This document shows positions 6,673 to 14,317 of a DNA stretch of 64,000 nucleotides, one piece after another; position 1 is the first letter of the stretch, and every line of letters begins with the position of its first letter. The notes under the pieces are model-generated. The model made no database searches. It saw only the letters and a list, made by a program, of their open reading frames with translations, and was not told the DNA's origin. The translations under genes were made by a program, and so were the position numbers. Origin of the DNA: Rubrivirga sp. SAORIC476 (GTDB lineage Bacteria > Bacteroidota > Rhodothermia > Rhodothermales > Rubricoccaceae); NCBI RefSeq assembly GCF_002283555.1, contig NZ_MVOI01000003.1:1843578-1907577 (forward strand), given 5' to 3'.

Positions 6673-9620
6673 TAGGCGAGAGCCTCGCGCAGGAACGGTG
6701 CCGTGTGGCTGGCCTCCACCAGCGCGACCTGCTCTGGGGTGCCTTCGGCGACCACGAAGCCGCCCCGGCGGCCTCCCTCCGGGCCGATGTCGATGAGCCA
6801 GTCGGCGGCCTTGATCACGTCGAGGTTGTGCTCGATCAGGACGACGGTATGGCCCGCCTCGACGAGCGCGTTGAAAGCCGCGAGGAGCTTCCGGATGTCA
6901 TCGAAGTGGAGGCCGGTCGTGGGCTCGTCGAACAGATAGAGCGTGTGGCCCTGGTGGGTTTTGCTGAGGTGCGCCGCCAGCTTGACGCGCTGGGCTTCGC
7001 CGCCAGAGAGCGTGTTGGACGGCTGGCCGAGCGTGAGGTACCCGAGGCCGACCTCCTGAAGGGTCTTTAGCTTCTTCTCGACCCGCTTCTGACCCTTGAA
7101 GAAGGCGACCGCCTCGTCGACCGTCAGGTCGAGGATCTCAGCGATGTTCTTCCCCTTGAACCGGATCTCCAGCACGTCCTGCTTGAAGCGAGCGCCGTGG
7201 CACGCCTCGCATTCCAGGTAGAGGTCGGCCAGGAACTGCATCTCGACCTGCACGACGCCTTCGCCCTGGCACGTCTCGCAGCGCCCACCGGGCACGTTGA
7301 ACGAGAACGTCCCCGCACGGTACCCGCGGACCTTCGCCTGGTGCGTGCTGGCGAGCAACTCACGGATCGCGTCGAACGCCTTGATGTAGGTCACCGGGTT
7401 GGAACGCGGGCTCTTTCCGATGGGTGACTGGTCGACCATCTCGACGGTCTCGACGAGTTGCGCACCTGTGATCTCGTCGTGCGCGCCGACCTTGCCCTCG
7501 AAACTGTTGCCCTTGATCCGCTGGAGCGCGGCGTAGAGCGTCGAGTGGACCAGGGTCGACTTGCCGGATCCGGAGACGCCGGTGACGACGGTGATGACGT
7601 CGAGCGGGAAGGACACGTCCAGTCGCTTCAGGTTGTGCTGCCGCGCGCCCTTGACCGTGATCATGCGCTCGGGGTCGATCTCGCGGCGGGACTCAGGGAC
7701 AGGAATCGTTTTGCGACGCGAGAGGTAGGCGCCAGTGAGGCTGTTGGGGTCGTCGAGGGCAGCGTCGAACGATCCCTGAAACATGACCTCGCCGCCGAGC
7801 GCGCCCGAGCCCGGCCCGATGTCGATGATCTGGTCTGCCCGGCGCATCATCTGCTCGTCGTGCTCCACCACGAGGACCGTGTTGCCGATGTCGCGGAGGC
7901 CTTCCAGGATCGTGATCAACCGGTCGTTGTCGCGTGGGTGGAGGCCGATCGTCGGCTCATCCAGCACGTAGAGGCTGCCGACGAGGCTCGATCCGAGGCT
8001 GGTCGCGAGGTTGATCCGCTGGGTCTCGCCCCCGGAGAGCGTCATCGCGAGGCGGTCCAGCGTCAGGTAGTCCAGCCCGACGTCGACCAGCGTCGTGAGG
8101 CGCTTGCGGACCTCCGTCAGCAGGCGTCCGGCGACCTCTTGGTCGTGCTCCGACAACTCGACGGCATCGAAGAAGGCCTTGGCGTCGGCGGTCGTCAGTT
8201 CAGACAGCTCGCCGATGTGGAACCACTCGGTCGCGTCGTCCGCCGAGGCGCCCAGGGCGGGGCCCTTCAGCTTGACATGGAGCGCCTGCGGACGAAGCCG
8301 GAACCCGTCGCACGCCGGGCACCGCGTATAGCCGCGGAAGCGCGCCGCGTAGATGCGATAGTGCATCTTGTACTGCTTCTTCTGGAGGTAGGCAAAGAAG
8401 CCATTCACCCCGGCGTACTCGCCCTTGCCTGCCCACACGAGGTCTTTCTGGGCCTTGGGCAGCAGGGTGTAGGGAACGTCTAGGTCGATCCCCTCCTGGC
8501 CCGCGATGCGGACAAGCGCGCGCTGGTGACTGGACCACTGCTCTGTGCGGAACGGAGCGAGCGCGCCCTGGCGGAGCGACAACTCCGGGTTCGGGATGAC
8601 GAGGTCCGGGTCGACGCCGGGGACGCGTCCGAAGCCCTGGCAGGCCGGGCAGGCGCCGAGGGGGCTGTTGAAGGAGAACAGCTGAGGCGTCGGCTCCTCG
8701 AACGTCATCCCGTCGCGCTCGAAGAGCGCGGAGAACGGGATCACCTCGAACGGGCCTTCCTTCGGGGCCGTGATGACCACCGCCCGCTCCTCGCCTTCGG
8801 CGAACGCCTGCTCGACGGAGTCTGCGATGCGATTGGTGGTGGCGTCCTTGTCGGGGTCCGTAGCCAGCCGGTCGACCAGGACGTACAATCGCGCGACGGG
8901 CGTCCGCACGGCGTCCGAGGCGATCTCGCTCAGGTCGATCACCTCCGCCTGCGCGCCCTTCGCAGCCTGCTTGTCGGTCGGCAAGGCGACGAGGCGGAAG
9001 AAGCCGCGGGCGCGGAGCGCGTCGAGCTCCTGGGTCTTCTTGACTCCCTTGTGCGCCGGGAAGGGGAAGCAGAGGTAGAACCGCGTCTTGGCAGGCAGCG
9101 CCGCCTGCACCGCCTCGGCAGCCGAGCGGGGCGAGTCGCGCGTCACGACCTCGCCCGACACCGGCGAGATCGTGGTCCCGACGCGCGCCATGAGCAGGCG
9201 CAGGTAGTCATAGACCTCCGTCTGCGTGGCGACCGTCGAGCGCGGGTTCTTGGTGCCGGTCTGCTGCTCGATAGCGATCGCGGGCGCGAGGCCCGTGATC
9301 AGGTCCACATCGGGCTTGTCCATCCGGTCGAGGAACTGGCGCGCATAGGCGCTCAGGCTCTCGACGTACCGCCGCTGGCCCTCGGCGTAGATCGTGTCGA
9401 ACACCAGCGACGACTTGCCGGAGCCCGACGGTCCGGTCACGACCACCAACTGCCGCTTCGGAATCGTGACGTCGATGCCTTTCAGGTTGTGCTGCCGCGC
9501 GCCCTTCACCACGAGATCCCGCCCGACGAATCGGTTCTTGGTGTCGGCGGCGACCTTCGTCTTGCGCGAGGTCTTGGTCTTCGGGGCCGTGCTCGTAGGG
9601 GCCTGAGTCGTCTTCGCCAT
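6672..9620 (-). CDS. uvrA: Excinuclease ABC subunit A (UvrA)
   Basis: This 982-residue protein is the damage-recognition ATPase of nucleotide excision repair. It has two ABC modules: Walker A GPSGSGKS at residues 63-70 and GVSGSGKST near 685, with LSGGE signatures near 530 and 876. It also has KNPRSTVATQTEVYDYLRLL near 110. Zinc ligands are present as GACPACQGFG, YTRCPACDGF and the GGRCETCQGEG...LECEACHG module. The first Cys pair of zinc finger 1, found in E. coli UvrA, is absent: the segment before PQLFSFNSP has no CxxC, which is also the case in many Bacteroidota UvrA proteins. The N-terminal 28 residues are a Lys/Thr-rich extension. The ATG at 9620 follows the CU-rich leader CCCCACCTCCTCCCG. 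A possible operator lies about 160 nt upstream. Confidence 0.96.
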   Translation of the reverse strand: MAKTTQAPTSTAPKTKTSRKTKVAADTKNRFVGRDLVVKGARQHNLKGIDVTIPKRQLVVVTGPSGSGKSSLVFDTIYAEGQRRYVESLSAYARQFLDRMDKPDVDLITGLAPAIAIEQQTGTKNPRSTVATQTEVYDYLRLLMARVGTTISPVSGEVVTRDSPRSAAEAVQAALPAKTRFYLCFPFPAHKGVKKTQELDALRARGFFRLVALPTDKQAAKGAQAEVIDLSEIASDAVRTPVARLYVLVDRLATDPDKDATTNRIADSVEQAFAEGEERAVVITAPKEGPFEVIPFSALFERDGMTFEEPTPQLFSFNSPLGACPACQGFGRVPGVDPDLVIPNPELSLRQGALAPFRTEQWSSHQRALVRIAGQEGIDLDVPYTLLPKAQKDLVWAGKGEYAGVNGFFAYLQKKQYKMHYRIYAARFRGYTRCPACDGFRLRPQALHVKLKGPALGASADDATEWFHIGELSELTTADAKAFFDAVELSEHDQEVAGRLLTEVRKRLTTLVDVGLDYLTLDRLAMTLSGGETQRINLATSLGSSLVGSLYVLDEPTIGLHPRDNDRLITILEGLRDIGNTVLVVEHDEQMMRRADQIIDIGPGSGALGGEVMFQGSFDAALDDPNSLTGAYLSRRKTIPVPESRREIDPERMITVKGARQHNLKRLDVSFPLDVITVVTGVSGSGKSTLVHSTLYAALQRIKGNSFEGKVGAHDEITGAQLVETVEMVDQSPIGKSPRSNPVTYIKAFDAIRELLASTHQAKVRGYRAGTFSFNVPGGRCETCQGEGVVQVEMQFLADLYLECEACHGARFKQDVLEIRFKGKNIAEILDLTVDEAVAFFKGQKRVEKKLKTLQEVGLGYLTLGQPSNTLSGGEAQRVKLAAHLSKTHQGHTLYLFDEPTTGLHFDDIRKLLAAFNALVEAGHTVVLIEHNLDVIKAADWLIDIGPEGGRRGGFVVAEGTPEQVALVEASHTAPFLREALA

Positions 9621-9778
9621 CGGGAGGAGGTGGGGTCGGAGCGTCGGTGCAAACGCTGGAGAGGCGCCAACGCTGCCCAGCCACCGAAGATGCCCGCGAC
9701 CTGTGAAACCGTGGTGTCAGCCGTGGGGGATCCCACGGGCGACGTGTCCTGGGTTGTCCCACCGCGGAAGTCAGACAG

Positions 9779-9800
9779 ACTCTCATATGTGTACGAGAGT
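9779..9800. promoter_or_regulatory. Imperfect 22-bp inverted repeat in the uvrA / beta-helix divergent gap
   Basis: The sequence ACTCTC-N10-GAGAGT has perfect 6-bp arms and further partial symmetry inside (CATATG and GTAC), with 8 of 11 positions symmetric overall. It lies 158 bp upstream of uvrA and 107 bp upstream of the beta-helix gene, in an otherwise featureless 287-bp divergent region. It may be an operator, possibly for a LexA- or TetR-type repressor, but it matches no consensus that I can name with confidence. Confidence 0.35.
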
Positions 9801-9907
9801 GGAACGGAAAGGAGGCGAGAAAGGAAGCACCCCTCCATCTCATTGGGTCAGGACACTGGCCTCGACTGATCTCTCTTCATCGTTCGCATTCCCACCACCC
9901 TCTCTCC

Positions 9908-12900
9908 ATGACCTTCTCTACACCTCGCGTGGGCGGCGCACTTCAGCGCGCCACGCTTCTCCTCACTCTGCTTCTTTCCGTTGGCTGGTCGGTGGCGGCA
10001 CAGGCGGCCACGATCACCGTCGACACCAACAACGACGAGCAGAACACCGACGGTGACTGCTCGCTGCGCGAGGCGATCGCCGCTGCAAACACCGACGCGG
10101 TCGTGGACGGTTGCACCGCTGGCGACGGCGCCGACACCATCGTGTTCGGAGGAGGCGTGCTGCTGCCGAACGTGACGCTGAACCAGGACGGCTTCGTCGT
10201 CACGTCGCAGATCTCGATCGACGGCGCCCTGTTGCTCGGGACGATCACACTCGATGGAGACAACCGGTACCGCATCTTCGACGTGAGCACCAGCGGCGAC
10301 CTCACTCTGTCCAACATGACCCTGACGCGCGGCGGTCGCGTTGACCGAGGCGGGGCGGTCCTGGTGCGCGAGGGCGCTCGGTTCTCGGCCTCCGACGTCT
10401 CCTTCGACGACAACTGGGCAGCGGGCGACGCGGCGACCGACGGCGGCGGCGCCATCTACGCGCTCGGCCCGATCGACCGGCTCGAGGACGCGACGTTTTC
10501 GAACAACCGTGCCATCGGCACCTCGGGCTCGGGCGGTGCCATCTTCCTCAACGGCGCCGACGCCATGCTCGTCAATGTGACGTTCACAGCGAACCGCGCC
10601 CAGCGGGCTGGCGGCGGCATCGAGAACCGCGACGGGGCCCTGACGATGGCCGGCGTCGACTTCTCGGCCAACAACGCGGGCATGAACCCGGGCAACGGCG
10701 GGGCGGTCCATCTCTCGGCCGACGGTTCGGCCGACATCACCGGCGGCATGGTCTCGGAGAACGTGGCTCGCGAAGGCGGCGGCTTCTGGAATAGCGGCGA
10801 GACGATGCGTGTCTCGAACACCATGTTCACCGGCAACATCGCCGTGGGCGACGGCTCCGCGGACCGGATTCAGGGTGGGGGTGCCCTCTTCAACGACGGC
10901 GGCCTGCTCATCCTCCAGAACATCACCGCGATCGACAACCACGCGATCGGGACCTCGGGGTCGGGAGGCGCCATTCTCAACGGGAGCGGCGGCGCGACCT
11001 GGGTCATGACGAGCACGGTTTCCGAGAACGTCGCTCGCCGCGCCGGCGGCGGGCTTGAAGACGACGGCGGCACGGTCGTCATCGTCATGTCGACGTTCGA
11101 GGAGAACCGGGTCGTGGCTGCGGCCAACCCCGGCAACGGCGGCGCCGTCCACAGCGGCGGCGGGACCGTCGTGGTGGCCGGCGGACAGTACCACCGGAAC
11201 GTAGCGATCGAAGGCGGCGCCTTCTGGACCAGCGGCGCGCTGGTGATCACCGGCGACGAAGCTGGCATCCCCGACCCGATGGACATGGACATCGTGATTC
11301 CGACGGTCACGCCGGCTGCGATCACGCGCAACGTGGCGCGGGGCAACGACGCAGACCAGGGCGGCGGCGGCCTCTATGCCACGCCGTCGGGCGTGATCCA
11401 GGTGTTCGAGGCCCTCATCGAGAGCAACGTCGCCAACGGTACGTCCGGCTCGGGCGGCGGCATCTTCTCGGCTGGTGACCTGCTCGCCCAGGGCACCTCG
11501 ATCCGCCGCAACCGAGCCAACCGGGCCGGTGGTGGCATCGAAGACGCGGGCGGTACGGTCTCGCTGACCGACGTTCGCCTCGACAAGAACTGGATCCAGG
11601 ACGGCGCGCCCGGGAACGGCGGCGGCCTCCACAGCGGAGGCGGCGACGTGACCATCACGCGTGGCATCATCGCCGACAACATGGCCGTCGAAGGCGGTGG
11701 CCTGTGGACGAACGGGACGCTGACGATCAACGGCGGCGCCGATGGGGACAACGACGACGACGACGACGCAGAGGACGGCGACCGGTCGTTCTTCACGGTC
11801 CTCTCTGGCAACGAGGCCTCAGGTGACGAGGCGGGCATCGGTGGCGGCGGTCTCTACGTGGAGACTGGCGGCATAGCGTCGGTCCGGTACACGCTCATCA
11901 ACGGCAACACGGCCAACGGCACGGCGGGCTCAGGCGGTGGCGTCCTCGTCGCCGACGGTGCCTCGGCGACGCTCGCGTTCTCCGAGGTCACCGGCAACAC
12001 GGCCAACCGCGCCGGCGCGGGCATCGAACTGTTCGACGACGGAAGCACGGATGACGAGACGACCGTCTCGCTCCGCCAGGTGTACGTCGCGAACAACGTC
12101 ATCGACGAGGGCGCACCGGGCAACGGGGGCGGCCTCCACGCTGGCGGTGCCGGAGCGGTGGACGTGTCGATGAGCACGTTCGCCAACAACGGCGCGGTCG
12201 AAGGCGGTGGCCTGTGGATCAACGCCGCGGGCTCGCTGACGATGGGCAACTCGACCGTCACGGGCAACACGTCCGATACGGACGGTGGGGGCATCTACGA
12301 CAACGGAGGGGCCTCCATCGCGCTGTCCAGCGTCACGGTCGCCCTCAACAGCGCCGACAACGATGGCGGCGGCCTGTTCTCGGCGAGCACCGACATGTTC
12401 ACGGTCCAGAACACCATCGTCGCAGACAACTCGGCCGGCGGGATGGGCCCGGACTGCTCCGGAACGTTCGACTCGGACGGGTATAACCTGATCGGGGACG
12501 TAACCGGCTGCACCGTCAACGGTGACGACACCGACACCGACGGGCAGAACCCGATGCTGGCGCCGCTCGCAGCGAACGGTGGCTTCACCCCGACGCACGC
12601 GCTGATGGAGGGAAGCCCCGCCATCGACTCGGGCGACTCGGCGTTCGATGTCGACCAGCGTGGCATGACGCGTTCGATGTCGCCCGACGACCGCGGCGCG
12701 TACGAGACCGAAGGCGGCGGTACCTCGACCTCGACGGGTGAGGAGCCGCAGGCAGGGGCCTTCGCCCTCGGGACCCCGCAGCCGAACCCCTCGGCCGGCC
12801 GTACGCGAGTCACGTTCTCCGTAGCCGAGGCTGCCCCGGTGGAACTGGCGCTCTTCAACGTGCTCGGCCAGCGCGTGCTGACGGCCTTCGAGGGCCCGGT

Positions 12901-13021
12901 GAGCGCGACTGCCCCGCAGACCGTCGACCTCGACGTGAGCGGTCTGGCGTCGGGCGTCTACGTCCTCCGCTTGATGAGCGGTGGCGATGTGGAGACCCGC
13001 CAGGTCACGGTCGTCCGCTAG
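9908..13021 (+). CDS. Secreted CSLREA-domain right-handed beta-helix protein with T9SS sorting domain
   Basis: The 1037-residue protein begins with a signal peptide (basic start, then LLLTLLLSVGWSVAAQA, cut near residue 36). It follows with a CSLREA motif (CSLREAIAAANTD, about 54-66), a long Gly/Asn-rich parallel beta-helix (about 130-830) built from four super-repeats, and a choice-of-anchor segment (NLIGDVTGC...AIDSGDS). A linker near 940 precedes a type A Por sorting domain of about 85 residues (PNPSAGRTRVTFSVAE ... VLRLMSGGDVETRQVTVVR). The C-terminal domain directs export through type IX secretion to the cell surface. The role is probably adhesion or an extracellular matrix; no catalytic site was recognised. 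An Asp-rich run near 618-626 may bind calcium. The ATG follows a CU-rich leader (CACCACCCTCTCTCC). This is the most distinctive gene of the window. Confidence 0.9.
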   Translation: MTFSTPRVGGALQRATLLLTLLLSVGWSVAAQAATITVDTNNDEQNTDGDCSLREAIAAANTDAVVDGCTAGDGADTIVFGGGVLLPNVTLNQDGFVVTSQISIDGALLLGTITLDGDNRYRIFDVSTSGDLTLSNMTLTRGGRVDRGGAVLVREGARFSASDVSFDDNWAAGDAATDGGGAIYALGPIDRLEDATFSNNRAIGTSGSGGAIFLNGADAMLVNVTFTANRAQRAGGGIENRDGALTMAGVDFSANNAGMNPGNGGAVHLSADGSADITGGMVSENVAREGGGFWNSGETMRVSNTMFTGNIAVGDGSADRIQGGGALFNDGGLLILQNITAIDNHAIGTSGSGGAILNGSGGATWVMTSTVSENVARRAGGGLEDDGGTVVIVMSTFEENRVVAAANPGNGGAVHSGGGTVVVAGGQYHRNVAIEGGAFWTSGALVITGDEAGIPDPMDMDIVIPTVTPAAITRNVARGNDADQGGGGLYATPSGVIQVFEALIESNVANGTSGSGGGIFSAGDLLAQGTSIRRNRANRAGGGIEDAGGTVSLTDVRLDKNWIQDGAPGNGGGLHSGGGDVTITRGIIADNMAVEGGGLWTNGTLTINGGADGDNDDDDDAEDGDRSFFTVLSGNEASGDEAGIGGGGLYVETGGIASVRYTLINGNTANGTAGSGGGVLVADGASATLAFSEVTGNTANRAGAGIELFDDGSTDDETTVSLRQVYVANNVIDEGAPGNGGGLHAGGAGAVDVSMSTFANNGAVEGGGLWINAAGSLTMGNSTVTGNTSDTDGGGIYDNGGASIALSSVTVALNSADNDGGGLFSASTDMFTVQNTIVADNSAGGMGPDCSGTFDSDGYNLIGDVTGCTVNGDDTDTDGQNPMLAPLAANGGFTPTHALMEGSPAIDSGDSAFDVDQRGMTRSMSPDDRGAYETEGGGTSTSTGEEPQAGAFALGTPQPNPSAGRTRVTFSVAEAAPVELALFNVLGQRVLTAFEGPVSATAPQTVDLDVSGLASGVYVLRLMSGGDVETRQVTVVR
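10520..12387 (+). repeat. Four protein-level super-repeats of about 144-163 codons
   Basis: Unit starts are at 10520, 10952, 11441 and 11921, giving periods of 432, 489 and 480 bp. Every unit opens with T(S/A)GSGG and then shows, in the same order, RAG(G/A)G(I/L)E, PGNGG(A/G)(V/L)H and EGG(G/A)(F/L)W. The units diverge at DNA level, so this is an old duplication kept in register and not a recent slippage. Confidence 0.9.
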
Positions 13022-13044
13022 ACGCGGCTCGGCCCGGCGACTCG

Positions 13045-13076
13045 GCGCCCCCGCTGGCTACGGCTGGCGGGGGCGC
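13045..13076 (+). terminator. GC-rich terminator hairpin after the beta-helix gene
   Basis: A perfect 10-bp stem (GCGCCCCCGC / GCGGGGGCGC) closes a 12-nt loop 23 nt after the stop codon. The following TCTC is only weakly T-rich. Confidence 0.7.
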
Positions 13077-13159
13077 TCTCGTGGGTGGAGTCTGTGTGAC
13101 TGGAAGGGCTGCCGTGGGGCGTCGGCGCAACGGGCTGGAAGCGCGAGCGTTGGACCCGG

Positions 13160-14266
13160 ATGACGCTCGCTCTCCAGACCCCTCTGTTCACCGATCTCGA
13201 CCCCTGGCCGGGCTTCGGGGTGATACTGGCCGTCGCGCTCGGCGGGGCGCTGCTGGTCCACGCGTCGGTGTACGGTGTGCTCCATCGGATCCGTCGGACG
13301 GCACCGGAGCGGCTGCCCTTGCGTGGGCTGCTGGTGGTCCACACGGAGCGCTCCGCGCGGTGGGTGCTGGTCCTGCTCGCTCTGCGCGCCAGCCTCGGCC
13401 ATTTGCCCGCCGAGGCGGGTGGGGTGGCCGGTCCGCTAGCGACGGCGGTCTCGATCGGGCTGGTGATCGCGGCGGCGCGGCTGGTGATCCGCGCGATGAG
13501 TGCCGTCCGCCAGTCGCTCGGGGAGCGGCTGGACACGAACAAGGCCGACAACCTCTCCGAGCGCCGCATTCTGACCCAGATCGGGCTGTTTCAGCGACTG
13601 CTGAATGTGCTGGTCGTCGTCGTGGCCGTGGCGGTGATCCTGCTCCACTTCGAGTCGGTGCGCCGGGTGGGGACGGGCCTGCTGGCGTCGGCGGGAATCG
13701 CGGGCATCGTGCTCGGCCTGGCAGCGCAGCGGGTGCTCGGCAACCTGTTCGCGGGCATCCAGATCGCCATCACGCAGCCCATCCGCGTGGACGACGTGGT
13801 GGTGGTCGAGGGCGAGTGGGCGCGCGTGGAGGAGATCACGCTGACGTACGTGGTGGTCCGGATCTGGGATCTCCGGCGGCTGGTCCTGCCGATCTCGTAC
13901 TTCATCGAGACACCGTTCCAGAACTGGACGCGGTCGGCGTCGCAGGTGATCGGGACGGTCTACCTGCGGACGGACTACAGCGTGCCGGTGGACGCCGTCC
14001 GAGCGGAGGTGGGGCGGCTGGTGGAGGCGTCCGAGCACTTCGACGGCGAGACGTGGCGGCTCCACGTGACCGACCTCGGCGAGCGCGGCGTCGAGATGCG
14101 GGCGCTGATGACGGCGGCCAACGCGGACCACGCGTGGGAGCTGCGGTGCGAGGTCCGGGAGGGTCTGCTGAAGTGGCTCCGCGAGACGCACCCGGAGGCA
14201 CTGCCGCGCACCCGGGTCGTGTTTCCGGAGGGCGAGGTGGTCGGCCGCGGTACCGAAGCGGACTGA
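13160..14266 (+). CDS. Small-conductance mechanosensitive channel (MscS family)
   Basis: The 368-residue inner-membrane protein has four hydrophobic segments (about residues 16-35, 65-80, 92-112 and 150-170) ahead of the MscS pore helix. The pore region reads LLASAGIAGIVLGLAAQRVLGNLFAGIQIA at about 173-202, rich in Gly/Ala as in pore helix TM3. It continues into the beta domain with DDVVVVEGEWARVEEITLTYVVV and the conserved LPISYFIETPFQNWT. Such channels release solutes when membrane tension rises. The start is ATG at 13160 with no purine-rich ribosome site. It lies 51 nt upstream of the BatA-type gene on the same strand. A second, longer MscS gene occurs at 43559-45457. Confidence 0.92.
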   Translation: MTLALQTPLFTDLDPWPGFGVILAVALGGALLVHASVYGVLHRIRRTAPERLPLRGLLVVHTERSARWVLVLLALRASLGHLPAEAGGVAGPLATAVSIGLVIAAARLVIRAMSAVRQSLGERLDTNKADNLSERRILTQIGLFQRLLNVLVVVVAVAVILLHFESVRRVGTGLLASAGIAGIVLGLAAQRVLGNLFAGIQIAITQPIRVDDVVVVEGEWARVEEITLTYVVVRIWDLRRLVLPISYFIETPFQNWTRSASQVIGTVYLRTDYSVPVDAVRAEVGRLVEASEHFDGETWRLHVTDLGERGVEMRALMTAANADHAWELRCEVREGLLKWLRETHPEALPRTRVVFPEGEVVGRGTEAD

Positions 14267-14303
14267 TCAGGGTCGGGGACGGCGCGCGACTCACGGGTGT
14301 GGC

Positions 14304-14310
14304 TACGTTC
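14304..14310 (+). promoter_or_regulatory. TAnnTT -7-type box next to the BatA-domain gene start
   Basis: TACGTTC lies only 7 nt before the ATG at 14318. If it is a -7 box, the transcript would begin within a few bases of the start codon and be almost leaderless. No clear -33 TTTG is seen. Confidence 0.35.
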
Positions 14311-14317
14311 GTCGGCC

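Noticed and set aside
9848-11632. 594-codon minus-strand frame opposite the beta-helix gene
   Set aside because: It is a mirror of the Gly/Asn repeats on the plus strand, rich in Arg, Ala, Val and His with no domain pattern and no start signal.
10520-12387. Regular repeats considered as a CRISPR or satellite array
   Set aside because: Periods are 430-490 bp, DNA identity is low and the repeats stay in frame within one protein.
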